A DNA stretch of 51,973 nucleotides from Paracidovorax citrulli (GTDB lineage: Bacteria; Pseudomonadota; Gammaproteobacteria; Burkholderiales; Burkholderiaceae_C): positions 1 to 51,973 of the forward strand of contig NZ_FNEY01000034.1 in NCBI RefSeq assembly GCF_900100305.1, read 5' to 3'. Of this stretch, positions 25,299-33,399 are shown piece by piece (positions within the stretch are counted from its first letter, which is position 1; each line of letters opens with the position of its first letter). The notes beneath the pieces were generated by a model, which searched no databases, had not been told where the DNA came from, and was given only the letters and a program-made list of their open reading frames with translations. The translations under genes were made by a program, and so were the position numbers.

Positions 25299-26621
25299 TC
25301 AAGGGAGGCTGGCGGCTTCCGAGAGAAATTTTTCTGCCTGGCCCCGCATGCCTTTCGCGATCGGGTCCCAGATGCGCTCGGGAAAGCTCCGGGGCAGTTG
25401 CGCTTCCACGGACTCGAGGGCCTGACCGACGCCACCGACCAGGTCCTGCATCGCCTTCCAGATCGGAGGGCCGCCGTTTTTCATGGCGAGGGCATGCCAG
25501 TGCCGGGCCCGGATGGTGTGTATCTCGTAGTGCGTGTTTTTCGAGCGCAGCGCCATGGCGAGGCGCACATCGCGCAAATGCAGTTGCCCCCTTTTCCTGC
25601 CCACGTAGGGCCAGACGGAAAGTACGTCGTACAGGGGCGCCATGTCGTAGGCATTGCCCTGGCGCAGGAAAATCGAAAAGTTCTTCGCATGGCCGTCGGG
25701 CGCTGCCATGAGCCAAAAGGCCAGTTGGGCCAACTGGAAAGCCATGCGGTCCATGTCCGCATCAGCGCTTCCGGCCAGCAGCGTGAGGCCAGTCGCGACG
25801 GACGGCCCGCCATCGCTTTCGTACTTCAAATGTGAGGGCAGGCCCAGCGCCTGGCAGAAGTCTTCCTGGGGAAGCCGGGCGATCCACTTGCCGCCGTCCA
25901 TCCATTCGCGGTCGAAGCGCTCCACGATCAGGGCTTTCTGGTCGCCGAACGTGGCCATTTCGGTGCGCGCCATGGGCAGGCCGAGCGCCTGGACGATCTG
26001 CGCGCACAGCCATTCGTTTTCGACAGAGTCGAACATGTCCACCTGGGTGGTGTTGGCGATCACGCCGAGCGGGAGCTTGAAGATGTGGGTGCTCGGGGTG
26101 GCGCCGACGGGACTGCACCACTGGCCGTTGACCTGCACGAAGGCGGTTTTTTCCTGGGCTCCGGCCAGGGAAATACGGAAGGGCCGAGCTTCATTGGCAT
26201 GCCGCGCGACCGGGTCATCGGGCACTGCACGGAGCGCTGCCGCGACCTGTTCGTCGGTCAGCGGCTCGCCTGCCACACGGTTCCACCCGTCCGGGGTCGT
26301 TCCTTCCGGAAGCAGCTGCACGGCACCAACGCAGTCACGGCCGATGGCCTCCAGCAAGGTGAACGTATCGCGTGCCCTGGTCTTGAATCGCCGGGCGATG
26401 CGCTCTCGGATCCGTTCGTTGTCAGGCAGGAGGTTGTCGAAGTAGTTCGCGACGACCTCTCCCTTGATCTCCAGGGTGCGGGTGAGGGGTAGCGACAAAG
26501 ACAGGGGCCGGGATTTTTCGGACTCCAGCCATGAGGGGGCGTACGAGAAGCTGTGGGCTCCTCTGTGGACCTGCCAGGTGCCGACGAATTCGCCATTCAT
26601 CCACGCGTCGAGCGCCACCAT
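25299..26621 (-). CDS. hipA: Serine/threonine kinase toxin HipA
   Basis: The product has 440 residues, the same length as E. coli HipA, which phosphorylates glutamyl-tRNA synthetase and induces growth arrest. The catalytic residues fall at the same numbers: S151 in the RISLAGAQEK loop (S150 in E. coli), D309 and N314 in APDGHAKNFS, and D332 in MAPLYD. The N-terminal subdomain has LPDNERIRERIARRF. The start ATG 26621 overlaps the hipB stop by one base (TAATG), so synthesis is coupled to the antitoxin. The kinase appears intact. Confidence 0.93.
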   Translation of the reverse strand: MVALDAWMNGEFVGTWQVHRGAHSFSYAPSWLESEKSRPLSLSLPLTRTLEIKGEVVANYFDNLLPDNERIRERIARRFKTRARDTFTLLEAIGRDCVGAVQLLPEGTTPDGWNRVAGEPLTDEQVAAALRAVPDDPVARHANEARPFRISLAGAQEKTAFVQVNGQWCSPVGATPSTHIFKLPLGVIANTTQVDMFDSVENEWLCAQIVQALGLPMARTEMATFGDQKALIVERFDREWMDGGKWIARLPQEDFCQALGLPSHLKYESDGGPSVATGLTLLAGSADADMDRMAFQLAQLAFWLMAAPDGHAKNFSIFLRQGNAYDMAPLYDVLSVWPYVGRKRGQLHLRDVRLAMALRSKNTHYEIHTIRARHWHALAMKNGGPPIWKAMQDLVGGVGQALESVEAQLPRSFPERIWDPIAKGMRGQAEKFLSEAASLP

Positions 26622-27127
26622 TACCAAGAGCCCTTCTTGGGCCGTATGACAAAGTTGCGCCCGGATGTCGGTGTGACATCGGTGTTCGGGTTGGCGTCTC
26701 GCAGCGCTTGCGCGTCCGACGGGGGCTTTGCGCCAGCGCGGCTGACGAGAACCGATTTCGCCTGGAACCGGCCACCGCCAGCCAAGGGCTGCTTGCGCCA
26801 CTGGCCAGCCGGTGTGCTGTTGACTGGCGATTGCCTGGCCGGCTTGCGGGGCTTGTTTGCAGGAGCGTTGGGGGGAGGGGGCGTATCCGGCTGGCCTGCG
26901 ATCACTTCGGGGGCGTCATCTCTCACCACCAGGGAGGTGCGCAACGCCGAGAGCACTTTCATCAATTGATCGACGCTGACGGCGCCAGGATTGCCTTCGA
27001 TCTCGGCGATGCGGGCCTGTCCCACGCCGAGCAGCCGCCCGAGCGCGGCCTGGGTGAGGCCGCGCGCCTTTCGGAGCGCGCGCAGGTGCTCACGGAGTTG
27101 GCTGGTCAGGTGAATGGGATAGTCCAT
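26621..27127 (-). CDS. hipB: HipB-family antitoxin with long C-terminal extension
   Basis: The 168-residue product has an XRE helix-turn-helix (about 10-65: LREHLRALRKARGLTQAALGRLLG, given as a block, then ARIAEIEGNPG). After about residue 72 comes a Pro/basic extension of some 95 residues that the 88-residue E. coli HipB lacks. It ends in a tryptophan (KKGSW), as E. coli HipB ends in Trp, where that residue inserts into HipA. The protein should neutralise HipA and repress its own promoter through the inverted repeat just upstream. Confidence 0.88.
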   Translation of the reverse strand: MDYPIHLTSQLREHLRALRKARGLTQAALGRLLGVGQARIAEIEGNPGAVSVDQLMKVLSALRTSLVVRDDAPEVIAGQPDTPPPPNAPANKPRKPARQSPVNSTPAGQWRKQPLAGGGRFQAKSVLVSRAGAKPPSDAQALRDANPNTDVTPTSGRNFVIRPKKGSW

Positions 27128-27135
27128 GGGGCATC

Positions 27136-27180
27136 TATATCGGTTCGTGCCAATATATCTACCAAAGCCAGTTTTTGCAA
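27136..27180 (-). promoter_or_regulatory. hipBA promoter and operator
   Basis: On the minus strand, -35 TTGCAA (27180-27175), a 17-bp spacer and -10 TATATT (27157-27152) form a good sigma-70 promoter. An inverted repeat TATATTGG-N6-CCGATATA (27157-27136) covers the -10 box and probable start site, 9 bases before the hipB ATG. A further half-site ATATTGG lies at 27182-27188. This layout fits autorepression by HipB. Confidence 0.75.
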
Positions 27181-27231
27181 GATATTGGATTTGGTGTATG
27201 AATGGCGGTTATTGGAGATGCCCAGTAATTC

Positions 27232-27324
27232 ATGCCTCGTCTGGCGAGTGACCGATTCATCGGACCACGGCGCACGAGCCTGGGGCTGCAGGAACGCTTC
27301 ATCGCGGAGCTGGGGACCGAGTGA
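27232..27324 (+). CDS. Short ORF between hipB and the photolyase, unsupported function
   Basis: A 30-codon ORF (ends FIAELGTE) reads like the C-terminus of a larger protein. GGAG at 27214 is too far for a firm ribosome-binding site. It may be a remnant at the right margin of the islet. Confidence 0.2.
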   Translation: MPRLASDRFIGPRRTSLGLQERFIAELGTE

Positions 27325-27351
27325 TCGTCCGAGGTGTGCGTCCCCGCGGCT

Positions 27352-28953
27352 TCAATCCGGCCAGGCGTCCCGGCCGTGTTCCCTCCGCAATTCCTCGGCC
27401 CTGCTGCGTATCGCCTCACGCTCCTGCGGCCGCATCGTCTCCAGCCGCGCCAGCTGTGCCGCCATGCGGGGCACGTCTGCCAGCAGTTCCCGGTGCCTGA
27501 GCAGGAAGTCCCTGTAGAGCGTGGTGAAGGGGCAGGCCGTGTCGCCCAGGAAGGCATCCGGGTCGTGGCGGCAGGTGGCGCAGGGGCCGCCCATGCGCTG
27601 GATGTACTTGCCCGTGGCGATGTAGGGCTTGCTGGCCATCAGGCCGCCGTCGGCGTACTGGGACATGCCGAGGGTGTTGGGCAGTTCCACCCATTCGACG
27701 GCATCGACATAGACGGCGAGGTACCACGCGTGCACGGCCTGGGGCCGCACGCCCAGCAGCAGGGCGAAGAGGCCGGTCACCATGAGGCGCTGGATGTGGT
27801 GGGCGTAGCCGTGGTCCAGCGTTTGCCGGATGGCCTGGCGCAGGCATGCGAAGGGGGTGTCGCCGGTCCAGTACCAGGCGGGCAGGGGTGCGTCGGCACC
27901 GAGCGCGTTGCGGTCCCGGTAGGACGGCATTTCGGTCCAGTAGATGCCGCGCACGTATTCGCGCCAGCCCAGGATCTGGCGGATGAAGCCCTCGGCGCTG
28001 GCCAGCGGGACACGGCCGCTCCGGTAGGCGGCCTCAGTGGCCGCGACCACCTCGCGCGGATGGATCAGCTTCAGGTTGAGCGCCGCGGAAAGGTGCGAGT
28101 GGTAGAGCCAGGGCTCGCCCGGCCACATGGCGTCCTGGAAGGGGCCGAACGCCGGCAGCCGGTGGTCCACGAAGTCTGCGAGCGCATGCAGGGCCTGGGC
28201 GCGGGTGACCGGCCAGGCGAAGCTCTCCAGTGCCCCCGGATGGTCGCCGAAGCGCCGGGCGACCATTTGCAGCACCTCGCGGGTGATGGCGTCGGGCTCG
28301 AAGCGGCAGCGCCCGGGCACCATGCCCGGCCCCTGCGGACCGAAGGGGCGCCGGTTGTCCTTGTCGTAGTTCCAGGCGCCGCCTTCGGGCTGGCGGCCGT
28401 CCATCAGGATGCCGTGGCGGCGGCGCATGGCGCGGTAGAAGGTTTCCAGGCGCAGCGGCCGTCCGGCCAGCTGGCGCCGGAAGTCGGCGAATTCCCGCAC
28501 GGTGGCGAAGAAGTGGCGGTCGGGCCGGGTTTCCAGCGGCAGCCCGGCGTCGGCCGCGACGGCGGACAGCGCCTTCCAGACGCGCCAGTCCCCGGGCGCG
28601 GTCATCACGAGGCGCCGCGGCCGGTGCGTGCGGATCGCCGCGCGCAGCGCATCGGCCAGGGTTCGGCAGGCGGGCTCGCGGTCGTCGTCCAGGCGCCGGT
28701 AGTCCAGGGGGCGGCCCAGTGCCCGCAGCGCCTGCGCGAAATGCCGCATGGCCGCCAGAAAGAGGGCAATGCGCGGCCGGGAGGACCAGACGTGCGTGGA
28801 TTCCTCTTCCACTTCCGCCATCCACGCCATGTCCTGCCGCGGGTCGAAGCCGTCGAAGGCCGCTGCGTCCGGATCGAGCTGGTCGCCCAGCACGAGCACC
28901 AGGGCGCGCACCGGCCGGGCGGTTGTCGTCGTGGCGGGCGCCGGTGATTCCAT
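27352..28953 (-). CDS. FeS-containing bacterial cryptochrome/photolyase (PhrB type)
   Basis: The 533-residue product belongs to the deoxyribodipyrimidine photolyase-related (FeS-BCP, 6-4 photolyase) group. It opens with VRALVLVLGDQLDP and carries the C-terminal FAD-binding helical domain with GFIRQILGWREYVRGIYW and NTLGMSQYADGG. Four cysteines, C370, C458, C461 and C474, have the spacing known for the 4Fe-4S ligands of Agrobacterium PhrB (as I recall: 350, 438, 441, 454). It should repair UV lesions or sense light. ATG 28953 is chosen; an earlier frame start would run into the divergent riboswitch. Confidence 0.92.
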   Translation of the reverse strand: MESPAPATTTTARPVRALVLVLGDQLDPDAAAFDGFDPRQDMAWMAEVEEESTHVWSSRPRIALFLAAMRHFAQALRALGRPLDYRRLDDDREPACRTLADALRAAIRTHRPRRLVMTAPGDWRVWKALSAVAADAGLPLETRPDRHFFATVREFADFRRQLAGRPLRLETFYRAMRRRHGILMDGRQPEGGAWNYDKDNRRPFGPQGPGMVPGRCRFEPDAITREVLQMVARRFGDHPGALESFAWPVTRAQALHALADFVDHRLPAFGPFQDAMWPGEPWLYHSHLSAALNLKLIHPREVVAATEAAYRSGRVPLASAEGFIRQILGWREYVRGIYWTEMPSYRDRNALGADAPLPAWYWTGDTPFACLRQAIRQTLDHGYAHHIQRLMVTGLFALLLGVRPQAVHAWYLAVYVDAVEWVELPNTLGMSQYADGGLMASKPYIATGKYIQRMGGPCATCRHDPDAFLGDTACPFTTLYRDFLLRHRELLADVPRMAAQLARLETMRPQEREAIRSRAEELRREHGRDAWPD

Positions 28954-29023
28954 GCCCGGGAATATAGGCGGCCCGGAAGCCGCAGCGGAAGCAGGGCGTT
29001 TGGATGGCGGGTTAAGATGACCG

Positions 29024-29104
29024 CAACGCTCCGGGGTGCACGCTTGTGCTGAGATCCACACCCGAGAACTTGAACCGGGTCATTCCGGCGGAAGAAGAGC
29101 TGTC
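29024..29104 (+). ncRNA. TPP riboswitch (THI element)
   Basis: The sequence has the conserved THI-box parts in order: GGGGTGC (29033-29039), GCTGAGA (29048-29054), ACCCG (29060-29064) with TTGAACCGGGTCATTCCGGCGG split across 29070-29091. A P1 closing stem GCTC (29028-29031)/GAGC (29097-29100) is visible. It lies about 100 bases before the LuxE-like gene. A TAAGAT box at 29013-29018 is the only -10 candidate. TPP binding should lower expression of the downstream operon; no terminator follows, so control is probably at translation. Confidence 0.92.
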
Positions 29105-29205
29105 ACCACCATCCTCCAGCCTCCGCAGGCGCGCCGCGTGGCGTGCACGGCATGGCCGGCGTGGCCTTCGGAGCATCGTTCACAGGTCACGAAGGAAGAA
29201 GCTCC

Positions 29206-30300
29206 ATGGACAAGGTCGCTGCGCTGGTCGCGGACATCCTCGCATTCATCGCGATGGAGGAAGAAGGCGGCTGCACCGACGCACAGTTCGATACGCTGGC
29301 CCTGCGGCTGTTCGCCCACCAGTATTCCGCCAACCCCGCCTACCGCACCTTCTGCCAGCGCCGCGGCGCGACGCTGCGCAGCGTGGAGCGCTGGAGCGAT
29401 ATCCCCGCGGTGCCGATCGATGCCTTCAAGGCGACGGAACTGCGCAGCGAGCCGCCGCGGCCGGACGAGCGCGTGTTCATGACCAGCGGCACGACCCGGG
29501 GTGCAGAGGCGCGTGGGCGGCATTTCCACCCGCGGCTCGATGTGTATGACCTGTCGATGGCGCGCAATTTCCAGCGGCGTTTCATGCGCGGGGCCGGGCC
29601 CATGCCGATGGGCATCCTGTTCCCCGACGAGCATTTGATGCCGAATTCGTCGCTGGCGCACTACCTGGCGCTGGCGCGGGCCGTGTTCGGCAGCCCGGTC
29701 AGCCGGCATTTCGTGGGCGCGCACGGCATGCACGTGGTGAGCCTGTGCGCGGCGCTGGAGGCCGCGGAGCGCACCGGCACGCCGTATGCGCTGCTGGGCG
29801 CGAGCTACAGCTTCGTCCATTTGATGGAGGCGCTGCACGAGAAGGGCCGCCGCTTCCAGCTGCCGCCGGGCAGCCGCGTGCTGGACACGGGCGGCTACAA
29901 GGGCCTGTCGCGCGAGGTGCCGCCGGAGGATTTCTACGCCGGGCTGTCGTACACGCTGGGCGTGCCGCGCGAGCTGTGCATCAACATGTACGGCATGACG
30001 GAGCTGAGCACGCAGTTCTACGACGACGGCAATGCCGTGGTGCCCTCGGTCAAGTCCGGGCCGCACTGGATCCGGTCGCGGCTGGTGGACCCGGCCACGG
30101 GACGTGACGTGCCGCCCGGCGAGCGCGGCATCCTCGTGCATTGCGACCTGGCCAACTACAACTCCGTGACTACCATCCTGACCGAGGACGTGGGCGAGTG
30201 GGCCGAGGGCGGCTTCCTGCTGCTGGGCCGGGCCGAAGGCGCGCAGGCCAAGGGCTGTTCGCTGGCGGTGCAGGACTTCATGCGGGCCACCGGGAAATGA
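29206..30300 (+). CDS. LuxE-like acyl-protein synthetase (acid-activating enzyme)
   Basis: The 364-residue product belongs to the LuxE/adenylate-forming family, which activates a carboxylic acid with ATP and hands the acyl group to a thiol. Visible motifs are SGTT at 94-97 (phosphate loop), NMYGMTE around 262 and the LLGRAEGAQAKGCS lysine loop near the C-terminus. AAGGAAG lies before ATG 29206. No luciferase genes are present; instead the gene follows a TPP riboswitch and overlaps a LuxC-like gene (ATGA at 30297-30300). A role in activating a thiamin-related acid is inferred. Confidence 0.88.
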   Translation: MDKVAALVADILAFIAMEEEGGCTDAQFDTLALRLFAHQYSANPAYRTFCQRRGATLRSVERWSDIPAVPIDAFKATELRSEPPRPDERVFMTSGTTRGAEARGRHFHPRLDVYDLSMARNFQRRFMRGAGPMPMGILFPDEHLMPNSSLAHYLALARAVFGSPVSRHFVGAHGMHVVSLCAALEAAERTGTPYALLGASYSFVHLMEALHEKGRRFQLPPGSRVLDTGGYKGLSREVPPEDFYAGLSYTLGVPRELCINMYGMTELSTQFYDDGNAVVPSVKSGPHWIRSRLVDPATGRDVPPGERGILVHCDLANYNSVTTILTEDVGEWAEGGFLLLGRAEGAQAKGCSLAVQDFMRATGK

Positions 30301-31796
30301 CACCCCAGGCGGCCCCCGCGGGCACCGCGGTGCAGCGGGTGCGGGCGGGCTACCTGCCCGGCATCGACGCGCGGGACGTGGCCTGGCAGGTGCTGCCCTT
30401 CGTCCAGGGCGCCGCCCGGCTGGAGGTGGAAGTGCCCGTGCTCACGCCCGCGCAGATGGACGCGCTGGCCCGCCGCGTGCGCGAAGCGGCCGCCCGCCAT
30501 CTGCAGCCCATGGCGGTGGAGCAGGTCATCGATGTGATCGACCGTGCCATCGCCCGCCTGCTGGACCGCAGCGACCCGGTGCGGCGGCAGGCCGAGGCGC
30601 TGCTGCCCATCGTGAGCGGCTACGACGCCGAGATGGTGCGGCTGGGGCTGACGGGCTTTTTCAAGACCTTCCGCGCGCCGCAGCTGCGCCGTTTCGTGGC
30701 CGAGGACTTTGCCAATCCGCTGGTGCTCGATGGTTTCCAGCCAGCGCCTAAGGGCGGCGCGGTGCGCGCCTTCGGGCCGGGCCTGCTGGTGCACAGCTGG
30801 GCGGGCAATGTGCCGGCGCTGGCGCTCTGGAGCTTCGTGTGCGGCCTGCTGGTCAAGGCCGGCAGCATCGGCAAGCTGCCCAGTGCCGAGCCGCTCTTCG
30901 CGGGCTGGTTCGCGCAATTGCTGGCCGAGGTGCATCCGCCACTGGCCGACTGCTTCGCCGTGGTGTGGTGGAGGGGCGCGGGCGGCGACGATGCCGCGGC
31001 GCTCTATGCCCGGGCCGATACGGTGCTGGCCTATGGCGGCAACGATGCGCTGCATGCCATCCAGCGGCGCCTGCCCGTGACCACGCGCTTCCTGCCGCAC
31101 GGGCACAAGCTGGGTTTCGGCATCGTTTCGGCCGCCGCGCTGGATGCACTCGATGCGCCGGCCGTGGCGCGCCGGGCCGCGTGGGACGTGATGCGCTACG
31201 ACCAGCAGGGCTGCTACTCGCCGCATGTGTTCTACGTGCAGCGCGGCGGCGCCGTGTCGCCGCGCGGCTTCGCGGGCTACCTGGCGGGCGAGCTGGCGCA
31301 GTTGCACCGGCGCTTTCCGCGACGGGCGCTGGATGTGGAGGAATCCGCCGCCGTGGCCAGCTGGCGGCAGGCGCTGGAATGGCGGGGCCTTTCGGTGGCC
31401 GGAGGCGCCGCCGCCGACGAACTCATCGGCACGCCCGATGACCCCTGGAGCGTGGCGTACTGCGACGCCCTGCGGCCGCTCGCGCCCACGGCGCTGCAGC
31501 GCAGCGTGCAGGTGGTGGCCGTGGATGCGCTGGACGAGGTGCCGCGTGCCATCGCCGGCCACGGCCCCTTGCTGCAGACCGCGGGCGTCGCGGCCACGCC
31601 GGAAGAACTGCGGTACCTGGCCGCGCTGCTGGGGGCGGCGGGCGTCACCCGCATCAGTGCCATCGGCGCGATGAGCGTGCCCGAGGCCGGCTGGCATCAC
31701 GACGGCCGTTTCAACCTGCTGGACCTGGTGCGCATGGTGGAGATCGAGCAATCCGCCGAAAGCGCCGCAGAGACTTTCGCGCCGTATGCCGACTGA
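30297..31796 (+). CDS. LuxC-like acyl-CoA/acyl-thioester reductase
   Basis: The 499-residue product is a LuxC-family aldehyde dehydrogenase-fold enzyme, which takes an acyl group onto a cysteine and reduces it with NADPH to an aldehyde. The nucleophile is C306 in YDQQGCYSPHVF, matching the family DQQxC motif. A Rossmann-like segment runs around VHSWAGNVPALALWS. The start overlaps the luxE-like stop, so the two are partners, as in the fatty acid reductase complex of light-emitting bacteria, but the genomic setting points to another substrate. Confidence 0.88.
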   Translation: MTPQAAPAGTAVQRVRAGYLPGIDARDVAWQVLPFVQGAARLEVEVPVLTPAQMDALARRVREAAARHLQPMAVEQVIDVIDRAIARLLDRSDPVRRQAEALLPIVSGYDAEMVRLGLTGFFKTFRAPQLRRFVAEDFANPLVLDGFQPAPKGGAVRAFGPGLLVHSWAGNVPALALWSFVCGLLVKAGSIGKLPSAEPLFAGWFAQLLAEVHPPLADCFAVVWWRGAGGDDAAALYARADTVLAYGGNDALHAIQRRLPVTTRFLPHGHKLGFGIVSAAALDALDAPAVARRAAWDVMRYDQQGCYSPHVFYVQRGGAVSPRGFAGYLAGELAQLHRRFPRRALDVEESAAVASWRQALEWRGLSVAGGAAADELIGTPDDPWSVAYCDALRPLAPTALQRSVQVVAVDALDEVPRAIAGHGPLLQTAGVAATPEELRYLAALLGAAGVTRISAIGAMSVPEAGWHHDGRFNLLDLVRMVEIEQSAESAAETFAPYAD

Positions 31797-32580
31797 GACC
31801 GCTGCGATGGACGGCGCCGGGCTGGGGGGCGGCGAGGCCTTTCTCGACATCGAGCAGGCCGTGTTCGCCTACCCCGGTCGCGCGCCGGTGGTGGATGGCG
31901 TGAGCTGGCGCATAGCCGCGGGCGAGGTGCATTGCCTGGTGGGCCGCAGCGGCTGCGGCAAGACCACGCTGCTGCAGCTGGCCGCGGGCCTGCTGCGCCC
32001 GCGGTCGGGCCATGTGCGCGTCCAGGGCCGGGATGTGGTGGCGCCCGGCCCGCAATTGGGTTTCATGTTCCAGGCGCCCACGCTGCTCGAATGGCGCAGC
32101 GCCATCGACAACGTGCTGCTGCCCGTGTCGCTGCAGCGCCGGCCGCAGGCGGCCGATGTGGAGCGCGCGCAGGCGCTGCTGGACCAGCTGGGGCTGGGCG
32201 CCCATGCGCGGCAGCATCCGCGCCAGCTCTCGGGCGGCCAGCAAAGCCGCGTGGCGCTGGCGCGCGCGCTGGTGCTGGAGCCCGCGCTGCTGCTGCTCGA
32301 CGAGCCTTTCGCGGCGCTGGACGCCATCACCCGCGCCGAGCTGCAGGACGACCTGCTGCGCACCTGCCGGCAGCGGGGCACCACCGTGCTTTTCGTGACG
32401 CACGACATCACCGAGGCCGTGTACCTGGGCGACCGCATCGCCGTGCTGCAGGCGGGCCGCGTGGCGGACGACATCCGCATCGACCTGCCCGCGCCGCGCA
32501 CCCAGGCCATGCGGCACGACGCGCCCTTCAACCGCCTGTGCGCGCGCGTGCGCGCCGGCCTGGACGGGGTGGGCGCATGA
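31786..32580 (+). CDS. ABC transporter ATP-binding protein (ThiZ/SsuB-like)
   Basis: The 264-residue product has Walker A GRSGCGKTT, Q-loop FMFQAPTLLEWRS, signature LSGGQQSR, Walker B LLLLDEPF and the H-loop FVTHD, as in nitrate/taurine/HMP-type importers. It overlaps the LuxC-like gene by 11 bases and the permease gene by four (ATGA). Under the TPP riboswitch, the ThiXYZ-type pyrimidine importer is the nearest known analogue. Confidence 0.92.
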   Translation: MPTETAAMDGAGLGGGEAFLDIEQAVFAYPGRAPVVDGVSWRIAAGEVHCLVGRSGCGKTTLLQLAAGLLRPRSGHVRVQGRDVVAPGPQLGFMFQAPTLLEWRSAIDNVLLPVSLQRRPQAADVERAQALLDQLGLGAHARQHPRQLSGGQQSRVALARALVLEPALLLLDEPFAALDAITRAELQDDLLRTCRQRGTTVLFVTHDITEAVYLGDRIAVLQAGRVADDIRIDLPAPRTQAMRHDAPFNRLCARVRAGLDGVGA

Positions 32581-33368
32581 GTGCATCCCGCGAGCAGGGC
32601 GCCCCTTCGACTGCCTGGCCGTACCGCGCCCTGGGCACCGCGCTGCTGCTGGCGCTGCTGGGCGCGTGGGAATGGGTGGCCCGGCATTCGGGGCTCTCGG
32701 CGCTGGTGCTGCCCGCGCCCTCGGCCATCGCGGCATCGCTCTGGCAGGGGCTGTGCACGGGCTATTTCGTGCCCCATGTGCGCGCCACGCTGGCGGCGCT
32801 GCTGCTGGGGCTGGCGGGCGGGGGGCTGGCGGGTCTGGCGATCGGCATCGCGCTGGCCGAATCGCCGCTGCTGGAGCGCGTGCTGCGGCCCTACGTGGTG
32901 GTCAGCCAGGTGGTGCCCAAGCTGGCGCTGGCGCCGTTGTTCGTGCTGTGGTTCGGCTTCGGCATTCCATCCACCGCGCTCATCACCGGTCTGATCTGTT
33001 TCTTCCCATTGATGGAAAACACCTTCACCGGGCTGCGGCAGGCCGATGCGCAGCGCCTGCAGCTCTTTCGCATGCTGGGCGCCACGCGCTGGCAGACGCT
33101 GCTGCGCCTGAAATTGCCGCTGGCGCTGCCGGCCATCCTGGCGGGCCTGCGCATGGCCGTGGTGCTGGCGCTGGTGGGGGCGGTGGTGGGCGAGTTCATC
33201 GGCGCCAGCCGGGGCCTGGGCGCGGTGGTGATCGCCGCGCAGGGGATGATGGACACGTCCCTGATGTTCGCGGCGCTGGTGCTCATCGCGGCCATCGGGC
33301 TGCTGCTCTACCAGGCCACGCTGTGGCTGGAGCGCTGGCTGCTGCGGCCCTATGCCGATCGTTCCTGA
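32577..33368 (+). CDS. ABC transporter permease (ThiX/SsuC-like)
   Basis: The 263-residue product has about six membrane segments and the EAA-type cytoplasmic loop (FRMLGATRWQTLLRLKLPLALPAI as a block near 160-183), of the nitrate/sulfonate/HMP importer family. It starts at ATG 32577 inside the ATPase stop codon. It partners the ATPase before it and the binding protein after it. Confidence 0.92.
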   Translation: MSASREQGAPSTAWPYRALGTALLLALLGAWEWVARHSGLSALVLPAPSAIAASLWQGLCTGYFVPHVRATLAALLLGLAGGGLAGLAIGIALAESPLLERVLRPYVVVSQVVPKLALAPLFVLWFGFGIPSTALITGLICFFPLMENTFTGLRQADAQRLQLFRMLGATRWQTLLRLKLPLALPAILAGLRMAVVLALVGAVVGEFIGASRGLGAVVIAAQGMMDTSLMFAALVLIAAIGLLLYQATLWLERWLLRPYADRS

Positions 33369-33399
33369 ACGTGCTTTTCCCATCCTCTTTTTCGACGAC

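Noticed and set aside
29206-31796. Bioluminescence (lux) operon
   Set aside because: Only luxC/luxE relatives are present; luxA, luxB and luxD are missing and a TPP riboswitch controls the genes.
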